From CAIVVT01 sp963838205 (GTDB taxonomy: Bacteria > Acidobacteriota > Terriglobia > Bryobacterales > Bryobacteraceae): a stretch of DNA of 64,000 nucleotides. The DNA is taken from NCBI GenBank assembly GCA_963838205.1, contig CAWIQF010000015.1, positions 310,001 through 374,000 on the forward strand, given 5' to 3'. Positions 18,256-25,495 of this stretch are shown here, piece by piece. The position numbers and the translations under genes are program-made. Position 1 is the stretch's first letter. The number at the start of each line of letters is the position of its first letter. Under the pieces are notes generated by a model. The model ran no database searches, had not been told where the DNA came from, and was given only the letters and a program-made list of their open reading frames with translations.

Positions 18256-19943
18256 TACACCCCAAGTTTAGCAGCCAGTGCCGGGAAGCGACGCAGGATG
18301 GGGCCGCCGAGGGCGCGCGTGGCCATCGCCAACTCCTCGACCTGGAGCGCGCGGCAAAGCAGATAGACGATGGCCGCGCCAACCGGAACACCGATGAAAA
18401 TATCGAGCGCGCGGGCCACACTGGCGCGGTGGATGGCGGCGTGGAAGCCGGCGCTCAGCGCCCACACCGCCGCGGCCATGACGGCGGAGGCGAGCAGGAC
18501 TTTCCACACGACGTCGCGCAGACGCCGCCCATAGACGCCGCCGATGCGTTGGCGCATGATCCAGAACAGCGCCAGAAAACTGAAGTTGGCCACAAAGGCC
18601 GTGGCCAGCGCCAGGCCGGCATGGCCGAGCCCGAGGCTGAACGCGAACAGGTAGCCCAGGCCGGCGTTGACGACGATCGAGGCCAGGCTGGTGTACATCG
18701 GAGTACGCGAATCGTTTAAGGCATAGAAGGCGGGACTGAGAATTTTGATGGCCGAATAGCCCGCCAGGCCGAGCGCGTAGCAGGCCAGCGCGAGAGAGGT
18801 CCGCTCGGTGTCGTAGGCTTTGAATTTCACGCCTTCATAGATCAGGCCGATCATCGATTTTCCCAGAACAATCAGCCCGACCGAGGAGGGCACGGTGAGC
18901 AGAAAGGTCAGGCCGAGGCTGCGCGCGAGAGTCTCGCGGAACTCGGCGGTATCGCCCGAGGCGGCGCTTCTACCGATGGACGGAAGAGTGGCGGTGGCGA
19001 TCGCCACGCCGAACAGGCCGAGCGGCAGCTGCATGAAGCGGAAGGCGTAGCCGAGCCAGGCCACGGGCCCGTCGAGACCGCGGACGGGATCGTGAATTCG
19101 CGTGGCCAGGATGGTGGCTACGACGACGTTGACCTGGACCGAGGCGTTGCCGATGATGCCCGGCCCCATGAGGTGCAGGATGTGGCGCAAGCCGGGATGA
19201 TTGAAGTCGAAGGCAAAGCGGAAGCGAATGTCTTCGCGCAGGAGACTGGGCACCTGCCAGAGAAGCTGGAGGGCCCCGCCGATGACGACTCCGATGGCCA
19301 TGCCGTTAATGCGCGACAGGCCCAGCCAGGGTCCGAGCCAGAAGCCGAGCAGGACGCCGCTGCCGACGCTGCCGATATTGAACATGGTCGATGAGGTGGC
19401 GGGGACAGCAAACTGGTTCAGGGCATTCAGTATGCCCATCGCCTGCGCCGCCAGCGCGACCAGCAGCAAGAACGGGAACATGATTTGCGTCAGGACCACC
19501 GCCTGCGCGTACTTCTGCGGCGCCTCGTGGAACCAGCCGCTGGTGATGAGACGGACCAGCCAGGGGCTTACGATAATGCCGATCACGCACAGCGCGCCGA
19601 CGACGAGGATGATGGCCGTGGCGACGAGGTTGGCCAGGTGCGCGGCTTCCTTGCGGCCCTTGTTCTGCAGGTATTCGACGAAGGTCGGCACGAACGCCGC
19701 CGAGAGCGCACCCTCGGCGAACAGATCGCGCGTGAGGTTGGGGATGCGGAAGCCGACGACGAAGGCGTCGTAGGCCATGCCGGCGCCGAACAGGCGCGAC
19801 ATCACGCCTTCCCGCACCAGTCCGCTGAGGCGCGACGTCAGCACCGCGGCGCTGGCAACGCCGGCGCTGCGAAAGACGCTCTCGGATTGCGATGCAGGCT
19901 CTGGCACGGTCTTGGTGCTGGTCCGACTCACGCGGCTCCGCAC
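18255..19943 (-). CDS. murJ: lipid II flippase MurJ
   Basis: A 562-residue polytopic membrane protein of the MviN/MurJ (MOP) family. Family landmarks are present: SRLSGLVREGVMSRLFGAG and the following DAFVVGFRIPNLTRDLFAEGALSAAFVP near the N-terminus, then 13-14 hydrophobic segments. MurJ moves lipid-linked peptidoglycan precursor across the inner membrane. The first 25 residues are polar. Translation begins with GTG (19943), or possibly with the GTG five codons later, which has GGAG upstream. Downstream it is coupled to the zinc-ribbon gene. Confidence 0.93.
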   Translation of the reverse strand: MRSRVSRTSTKTVPEPASQSESVFRSAGVASAAVLTSRLSGLVREGVMSRLFGAGMAYDAFVVGFRIPNLTRDLFAEGALSAAFVPTFVEYLQNKGRKEAAHLANLVATAIILVVGALCVIGIIVSPWLVRLITSGWFHEAPQKYAQAVVLTQIMFPFLLLVALAAQAMGILNALNQFAVPATSSTMFNIGSVGSGVLLGFWLGPWLGLSRINGMAIGVVIGGALQLLWQVPSLLREDIRFRFAFDFNHPGLRHILHLMGPGIIGNASVQVNVVVATILATRIHDPVRGLDGPVAWLGYAFRFMQLPLGLFGVAIATATLPSIGRSAASGDTAEFRETLARSLGLTFLLTVPSSVGLIVLGKSMIGLIYEGVKFKAYDTERTSLALACYALGLAGYSAIKILSPAFYALNDSRTPMYTSLASIVVNAGLGYLFAFSLGLGHAGLALATAFVANFSFLALFWIMRQRIGGVYGRRLRDVVWKVLLASAVMAAAVWALSAGFHAAIHRASVARALDIFIGVPVGAAIVYLLCRALQVEELAMATRALGGPILRRFPALAAKLGV

Positions 19944-20244
19944 TTCTCGAGAAAGCGCGTAACCGTCAGGATACCTGAATAGTAGTTCCCGATCCTCAAC
20001 TTCTCATTCGGCGAGGACAGCCCGCGGTGGCCGTGGCACAGCGGCGGCGGGCCCGGAATCCAGATGAACTCCCTCAGCCTCTTCCATGTACCGCGTCCGG
20101 TTCTCGCGAATGCAGGCAGGGAGGGCTTGTGACATGCAGGGCTCGCGCGCGGACCTCTTCAATTATACGGTCAGCGCGGGGCGCGGCTACTCGGTGAAAG
20201 CTGCGCTATTCGATGCCGGCTCGCGGCGGGCTCGCGGCAGCGGC

Positions 20245-20427
20245 CTAGTGGCCTGTCGCGGAGAAATCGTTACCATGAGCCGAACCGCTTGCTGTCGCGC
20301 GCGGCTCAGCGGCGGTCGAGGAACGCGAAGCAACCGCTCCCTAACGGTCGCGGCTCAGTAACACTAGCCGCGGCTCAGTAACACTAGTCGCGGCTCGGTA
20401 ACGCAAGTCTCCGCGAAAGGCCACTAG
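20245..20427. mobile_element. 183-bp MITE-like element, copy B, with inverted ends
   Basis: Ends CTAGTGGCCTGTCGCGGAGA (20245-20264) and TCTCCGCGAAAGGCCACTAG (20408-20427) are inverted repeats matching at 19 of 20 positions, and the pairing continues weakly for about 20 more bases. Internal copies of CGGCTCAGTAACACTAG lie near the right end. The element matches copy A at 11387-11703 in opposite orientation. Its terminal CTAG supplies the TAG stop codon of the gene at 20424. The rest of the 19944-20423 gap holds nothing else recognisable. Confidence 0.75.
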
Positions 20428-21188
20428 TTCTGCGGCTTGGGCTGCGGCGGCGGCTCCGGCTGTGGCTTGGCGAATTTCGCGTCGTCGATCTCGACGTTGT
20501 ATTTCATCTCGGTATATTTCGTGATGAGTTCACCAATGCCGGGCATCGTGATCTTCATCGTGTAAGGCCCTTTGACGCCAATGCCGATGTCGCGCCAGTC
20601 GGAGAATTCGACCGGGACTTCGGCCGGGCCTTGCGGCGTGTCGGCGGTCACGACGACCTTGGCCATCAGGAATGTTTCGGCGTCGTAGTAGCGCACCACG
20701 GGCGGGCCATCCGCGGGTGTCAGCTTCAATACCCAGCAGTCGCGTCCGGCGACCTGATTCTTGCCCGTGATTTCGGCTTTCGGATAGAGCTCTCTCCACC
20801 TCAATTCGCCATTGAACTGAGAGTCACGCCGGGCGGAAGCGAGGCGATCGCCGGTCAGCTCGACCAATCCGTTCTGCGGCTCCTGGCTCCATGCGATTTT
20901 GCCGTCGTAACCTTCCTTGATCTCACCGTAGCCCTCCACCTTAGTCACGGTCAGACGTTTGTCGGGGGCCTTGGAGTACATCTCCGTGGTGGCCTTGCCG
21001 CCCATGGCGACGATGTCGATGGTGCCAACGCCGACGAGGCTGGTCAGCTTTTTGAGCGCCTCGCGGCCACCCGTGGCCTGGATGGATTTCTCCATGAGTT
21101 CGTCCGGCGTGATGGACGGCTTGGGCGCGTCCTGCGCAAATCCGGTGAGCGTCCACGCAAAAGTGGCGGCGATGACGGCCGATCGCAT
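20424..21188 (-). CDS. exported LolA-like/outer-membrane-lipoprotein-sorting-type protein
   Basis: A 254-residue protein with signal peptide (MRSAVIAATFAWTLTGFAQ). It shows the pattern of the large Acidobacterial family resembling LolA-like beta structures: DELMEKSIQATGGREALKKL at the start of the mature part, repeated strands ending YDGKIAW, a region KAEITGKNQVAGRDCWVLKL and a final KYTEMKYNVEIDDAKF. The tail is proline-rich. A lipid or lipoprotein-binding role is inferred only from fold resemblance. GGAGGATCCTA precedes the ATG. The stop codon lies inside the end of the MITE at 20245-20427, so the original C-terminus may have differed. Confidence 0.65.
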   Translation of the reverse strand: MRSAVIAATFAWTLTGFAQDAPKPSITPDELMEKSIQATGGREALKKLTSLVGVGTIDIVAMGGKATTEMYSKAPDKRLTVTKVEGYGEIKEGYDGKIAWSQEPQNGLVELTGDRLASARRDSQFNGELRWRELYPKAEITGKNQVAGRDCWVLKLTPADGPPVVRYYDAETFLMAKVVVTADTPQGPAEVPVEFSDWRDIGIGVKGPYTMKITMPGIGELITKYTEMKYNVEIDDAKFAKPQPEPPPQPKPQN

Positions 21189-21349
21189 TAGGATCCTCCT
21201 TGCTCTCTATACGGGCGCGAGGCAGCGCGCGTTTCCAGCATAGCAATGCACTCCATCGCCTGGACCGGGAAGCGGCGTGGGGCGGCGGCTTGCTTTGGTC
21301 ACGGCTTGGTAGCGGCGCGGCGCGCAACAACACAAGAACCGCTCCTTGA

Positions 21350-21420
21350 CAGTCGCGGCTCCGTCACACAGTCGCGGCTCCGTCAGACAGTCGCGGCTCC
21401 GTCAGACAGTCGCGCGGCTC
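21350..21420. repeat. 19-bp tandem repeat, about 3.7 copies
   Basis: CAGTCGCGGCTCCGTCACA, then two identical CAGTCGCGGCTCCGTCAGA copies and a fourth partial one. It lies in the 528-base gap between the LolA-like gene and nrdJ. More degenerate units flank it on both sides (21290-21450). Confidence 0.8.
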
Positions 21421-21586
21421 GCAACAGCCACGGCTCGTGAAAACGGCTTGGGGAGACTGCTCGGGGTTCAAAATGGAACACGGTGGCACTCGACGGCCCT
21501 CCGGGATTCCGGGCGGCGACCGGTTTTCGAGGAAACGGCAGGGGAAGGCTGCAACCTGTTTTTCATGTAGGATCAATGGTTTAGAT

Positions 21587-21630
21587 ACACCATATAGAAT
21601 GTTCTATTGACCTCATACAAGATATTGGGG
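21587..21630 (+). promoter_or_regulatory. candidate pair of NrdR boxes upstream of nrdJ
   Basis: ACACCATATAGAATGT (21587-21602) is close to the NrdR-box consensus as I recall it (ACAC-WATATATW-GTGT type). A weaker copy, ATACAAGATATTGGGG, starts 28 bases later (21615). Paired boxes before a ribonucleotide reductase gene are the usual NrdR arrangement. Base composition is locally AT-rich, as expected of a promoter. Confidence 0.45.
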
Positions 21631-21716
21631 TAATGTTGCCAGTGGATTAGGGTTGCAAGAATCTGCAGAGCCGCCCCGGCCGGGGACGGTCTGCGCCTTT
21701 TATCTCTGGGGGGGCC

Positions 21717-24548
21717 ATGGGGCAGATCAGTGTCGAAATCGGAGTCCAGGCGACGCCTTACCGGCGCAGCCTCAAGAAGGAAGAGCGCCGCGGGTTGCGT
21801 TTTCCGCGCTATTTTACCGCCAAACTCGCCGCCGGGCGCACGCCCTACGACGAAGTGCGCTGGGAGCGGCGCACGGCTTCGATCGGCAACGACAAAGGGG
21901 CCATCATCTTTGAACAGAAGGACATTGAGGTCCCGGCCGACTGGTCTCAAACGGCCACCAACATCGTCGCCAGCAAGTATTTCCATGGGCGAATGGGATC
22001 GCCGGAGCGGGAAAGCAGCGTCTCGCAAATCATTCACCGGGTCGTGGACACGATCACGGAGTGGGGCATCAACGACCGCTATTTCTCCTCGCTGGACGAT
22101 GCCGAGAATTTCCGTTCCGAACTGGCGCACCTGACGCTGAACCAGAAAGCGTGCTTCAACTCGCCGGTGTGGTTCAACGTGGGCGTCAAAGAAGAGAACC
22201 GCGGCTATGGGTGGTACTACGACGAGGCCACGGAATCGATCCGCAAGATGGACCGGACGCTGCATCGCCCGCAGTGCTCGGCGTGCTTCATCAACTCGGT
22301 GCAGGACACGCTGGAGTCGATCCTCGACCTCGCCAAGACCGAGGGCATGCTGTTCAAGTGGGGCTCGGGGACGGGCACGAATCTGTCGCCGCTGCGCGAG
22401 GAAAACGGTCTGCTGTGGGGCGGCGGCCGGGCCAGCGGGCCGTTGAGTTTCATGAAGGGCTTCGACGCCTTCGCGGGCGTGATCAAGTCCGGCGGCAAGA
22501 CGCGGCGCGCGGCCAAAATGGTGATCCTCAACGCCGAGCACCCGGACATCGAGCAGTTCATCTGGTGCAAGGCGAAAGAGGAGAAGAAGGCGCATGTGCT
22601 GGTCGATGCGGGCTACGACCCGTCGCTCGACGGCGAGGCCTACTCGTCGATTTTTTTCCAGAACGCCAACAACAGCGTGCGCGTGACCGACGATTTCATG
22701 CAGGCCGTGGTGGACGACAAGGACTGGTGGACCAAGTCCGTGGTCAACGGCGAGCCGGTGCAGCGGCATCGCGCGCGCGACCTGATGCGCGCCATCGCCG
22801 ACGCGACGTGGATGTGCGGCGACCCCGGCATGCAGTTCGACTCGACGGTCAACCGCTGGCACACGTCGAAGGCCTCGGGCCGCATCAACGCCTCCAACCC
22901 ATGCTCCGAGTACATGTTCCTGGACGACTCGGCGTGCAACCTGGCGTCGTTGAACCTGATGAAATTCTTCAACGCCGGCGGGCAGTTCGACTTCGAAGCG
23001 CTGCGGCACGCCGTGGATACGGTCACGCTGGCGCAGGAAATCCTGGTGGACAACGCCAGTTATCCGACCGAGAAGATCGCCAAAAATTCGCACGACTACC
23101 GGCCGCTCGGGTTAGGCTATGCCAACCTCGGTGCGCTGCTGATGTCGATGGGCGTGCCCTATGACAGCGACCAGGGCCGCGCCTGGGCCGGCACGCTGAC
23201 CGCGATCCTATGCGGCCAGTCCTACTTGACTAGCGCGCGCATTTCGCAGGTGGTCGGGCCATGCCCCGGCTATCCGCCCAACGAAGATTCGTTCATCGGC
23301 GTGATGCGGATGCACCGCGACGCCACGGCGGGCATCGATTCGAAGCTGGTGCCGCCGGCGCTGCTCGAAGCCGCCCAAGTGGTGTGGAAAAACGCCGTCG
23401 AGCAGGGCGAGCGCTTCGGCTACCGCAACTCGCAGACCACGGTGCTCGCTCCCACCGGCACGATCGGCTTCATGATGGACTGCGACACCACCGGCATCGA
23501 GCCCGAACTGGCGCTGGTGAAACATAAGAAGCTGGTCGGCGGCGGCACGATCAAGATTGTCAACAACACCGTGCCGCAGGCGCTGATCCGGCTGGGCTAC
23601 ACGTCGGAGCAGGTCGAGAAAATCGCCACGCACATCGACGCGCAGGGCTCCATCGAGGGCGCGCCGGGCTTGAAGCCGGAGCACCTGGCGGTGTTCGACT
23701 GCAGCTTCCGCTCGGTCAACAGCAAACGCTTCATCCAGCACATGGGCCACGTGCGCATGATGGCCGCGGTCCAGCCATTCATCTCCGGCGCCATCTCGAA
23801 GACCATCAACATGCCCGAGGAGTCGAGCGCCGAGGACATCATGAGCGCCTACATCGAGAGCTGGAAGCTCGGGCTGAAGGCCGTGGCGGTCTACCGCGAC
23901 GGTTCGAAACGCGTCCAGCCGCTCAGCTCCGGCAGCGGCAAAGGCGACCAGAAGACCGCCATCTCGCCGGCCATCGCTCCCGCGAAAATCGTGGAGAAGA
24001 TCGTCTACCGGCCGATCCGGCGCAAGCTGCCCGAAGAGCGGCAGGCGATCACGCATAAGTTCTCCATCGCCGGGCATGAAGGCTACATCACCGCCGGCCT
24101 GTTCGAGGATGGCACGCCGGGCGAGATCTTCGTCACCATGGCCAAGGAAGGCTCGACGATTTCCGGCCTGATGGATTGCTTCGCCACCGCGGTCAGCTAC
24201 GGGCTGCAGTATGGCGTGCCGATGAAGTTCTTCGTCAACAAGTTCAGCCACGTCCGCTTCGAGCCCGGCGGCTATACCGGCAACCCGCAGATCCCCATCG
24301 CCAAGTCGATCATGGATTACATCTTCCGCTGGCTGGGGCTGAAGTTCGTCGGCCCCGAGGCGGCTGCCGTGGAGGTCGTGACGGACTCGATGACGCTACA
24401 ACGCACCGAGCCGGAGCCGCAGCGGAGCCTGCCGTTCGCGCCGGTCGTCGATGACGCCCCGGTGTGCTCCGAGTGCGGCGGTTTGATGACGCGCAACGGC
24501 TCGTGCTACAAGTGCGAGAACTGCGGCGGCACGAGCGGCTGCTCTTAG
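21717..24548 (+). CDS. nrdJ: adenosylcobalamin-dependent (class II) ribonucleotide reductase
   Basis: A 943-residue enzyme that reduces ribonucleotides to deoxyribonucleotides using adenosylcobalamin, so it works with or without oxygen. The catalytic barrel is complete: NQKACFNSPVWFN near 143, QCSACFIN with an active-site cysteine near 185, the NPCSEY loop with the thiyl-radical cysteine near 398, and PTGTIGFMMDCDTTGIEP (key residues near 578). A C-terminal zinc-ribbon tail follows with CSECGG ... CYKCENCGGTSGCS. ATG 21717 is adjacent to a GGGGGG tract. No cobalamin riboswitch is evident upstream; candidate NrdR sites are at 21587. Confidence 0.95.
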   Translation: MGQISVEIGVQATPYRRSLKKEERRGLRFPRYFTAKLAAGRTPYDEVRWERRTASIGNDKGAIIFEQKDIEVPADWSQTATNIVASKYFHGRMGSPERESSVSQIIHRVVDTITEWGINDRYFSSLDDAENFRSELAHLTLNQKACFNSPVWFNVGVKEENRGYGWYYDEATESIRKMDRTLHRPQCSACFINSVQDTLESILDLAKTEGMLFKWGSGTGTNLSPLREENGLLWGGGRASGPLSFMKGFDAFAGVIKSGGKTRRAAKMVILNAEHPDIEQFIWCKAKEEKKAHVLVDAGYDPSLDGEAYSSIFFQNANNSVRVTDDFMQAVVDDKDWWTKSVVNGEPVQRHRARDLMRAIADATWMCGDPGMQFDSTVNRWHTSKASGRINASNPCSEYMFLDDSACNLASLNLMKFFNAGGQFDFEALRHAVDTVTLAQEILVDNASYPTEKIAKNSHDYRPLGLGYANLGALLMSMGVPYDSDQGRAWAGTLTAILCGQSYLTSARISQVVGPCPGYPPNEDSFIGVMRMHRDATAGIDSKLVPPALLEAAQVVWKNAVEQGERFGYRNSQTTVLAPTGTIGFMMDCDTTGIEPELALVKHKKLVGGGTIKIVNNTVPQALIRLGYTSEQVEKIATHIDAQGSIEGAPGLKPEHLAVFDCSFRSVNSKRFIQHMGHVRMMAAVQPFISGAISKTINMPEESSAEDIMSAYIESWKLGLKAVAVYRDGSKRVQPLSSGSGKGDQKTAISPAIAPAKIVEKIVYRPIRRKLPEERQAITHKFSIAGHEGYITAGLFEDGTPGEIFVTMAKEGSTISGLMDCFATAVSYGLQYGVPMKFFVNKFSHVRFEPGGYTGNPQIPIAKSIMDYIFRWLGLKFVGPEAAAVEVVTDSMTLQRTEPEPQRSLPFAPVVDDAPVCSECGGLMTRNGSCYKCENCGGTSGCS

Positions 24549-24651
24549 GTTTGCTGTATGAAAAATATATTGACTTCAGGAAAAAATTAACGTAAGATAA
24601 TAATTGACCAGGTGATTCAGCCTGGGTTTGCTGATCTTTGACAATCGAAAA

Positions 24652-24913
24652 GGGTTGATGTGCGATTCACGGCCGATTGCAGGCCCGAAAGGGCGCCCGT
24701 AATTGGGCTATTGGGGTGGCATGGTGTGGGAAGCGGTTAGGGCCACTGGGCTCTGGCTGCGTTCGACTGCTCTGCTGTCTCAGTTGTATAAGAATGGCGC
24801 AGCTTGCGCTTTTCCAGTTTGGTGGTTCGCGGGATCGAAAGCATTTCGGAGCGGCCTGAATCCTCATGGCGCAGCGGGTGAGGCCCGCTCCTATGCAACA
24901 AACACATCAACTT
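24652..24913 (+). ncRNA. candidate retron msr-msd structured RNA
   Basis: The 343-base gap after nrdJ holds strong long-range complementarity. GGGTTGATGTG (24652-24662) pairs with CACATCAACTT (24903-24913), nine Watson-Crick pairs plus two G-U; just inside, GATTCACGGCCG (24664-24675) pairs with CGGCCTGAATC (24852-24862) with one bulged base. Between them are several hairpins: GCCC-GAAA-GGGC (24683-24694), GCCC-GTAATT-GGGC (24695-24708), GCGCA-GCT-TGCGC (24797-24809) and CGAAA-GCA-TTTCG. An AGCGGG-CCCGCT hairpin lies near 24875-24890. A closed, multi-hairpin RNA of 262 nt just upstream of an HTH and reverse-transcriptase pair is what a retron a1/a2-bounded ncRNA looks like. The branching guanosine and msd boundaries cannot be fixed by eye. 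Confidence 0.5.
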
Positions 24914-25150
24914 GGTTTGACAAGAGCGATCGACCTCCTTCGGGAGTGTCGTCTCGCAATCAGCAACAGTGCCGACGATCCCAGCACGCTCGGGTCCCTT
25001 AATCAGGTGATTACCTTGGTTGAGGGAGCCGTGGAGGCAACTGATGAGGATGCACGCCGAGGCAAATTGCTCGACGCCATTCTCAAACTCAGCGGAGTTC
25101 TCGCGAATTGCGCGGTCTTGGCTGAATTGATTAGAAGCCTTCTTTGGTAG
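24893..25150 (+). CDS. small helical protein of the retron-like locus, unknown
   Basis: An 85-residue frame from ATG 24893 (GTGAGG about eight bases upstream), or about 77 residues from TTG 24917, which would start just after the right arm of the candidate RNA. The sequence (RAIDLLRECRLAIS ... QVITLVEGAVEATDEDARR ... LLDAILKLSGVLANCAVLAELIRSLL) alternates hydrophobic and charged residues like a small bundle of helices. No family recognised. It ends 36 bases before the HTH gene and lies on the same strand, so it is probably part of the same transcript. Confidence 0.45.
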   Translation: MQQTHQLGLTRAIDLLRECRLAISNSADDPSTLGSLNQVITLVEGAVEATDEDARRGKLLDAILKLSGVLANCAVLAELIRSLLW

Positions 25151-25186
25151 TGCAGCGAGCCATCAATCTCATTCGGACTCATAACA

Positions 25187-25495
25187 GTGAACATTGGTAC
25201 AGCGATTCGTATGTTACGGGCGCGGCGAGACTGGACACTCGCCACGCTCGCAGAAAAATCCCGTTTGTCGGTTTCCTACCTCTCCTTGGTGGAGTCCGGC
25301 AAGCGGGAGGTGTCATTCCAAGGCGGGCGGGGCATAGCGGAAGCATTCGGCATCCCGTTCATTACGCTATTGGCGCTATCCATACCGCCCAGCCAGATGC
25401 TGGAGATATCTTCCGAGGCCAGGTCGAAGCTACGCGAAGCGTTGATGTTGCTTGTGGAGGAATTAGGTGAACCTCCGACCGATTTACCTGCATAG
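25187..25495 (+). CDS. XRE-family helix-turn-helix protein of the retron-like locus
   Basis: A 102-residue protein from GTG 25187. Residues 3-60 are an HTH_3/XRE DNA-binding domain (IGTAIRMLRARRDWTLATLA ... SYLSLVESGKRE are its key segments), followed by a short helical tail rich in Glu and Leu. Its 3' end overlaps the reverse transcriptase start by 29 bases, implying translational coupling. In one published retron class (type VI, as I recall) the protein partner is an HTH protein, and this arrangement agrees with that class. It could instead be a simple repressor of the locus. Base composition is lower in G+C than the neighbours, consistent with transfer. Confidence 0.8.
   Translation: MNIGTAIRMLRARRDWTLATLAEKSRLSVSYLSLVESGKREVSFQGGRGIAEAFGIPFITLLALSIPPSQMLEISSEARSKLREALMLLVEELGEPPTDLPA

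Noticed and set aside
21570..21716. Cobalamin riboswitch before nrdJ
   Set aside because: The segment GCCAGTGG slightly resembles the B12-box area, but the region is too short and the rest of the conserved core is missing.
21573..23093. 506-codon minus-strand frame
   Set aside because: Antisense to nrdJ, without a domain of its own.
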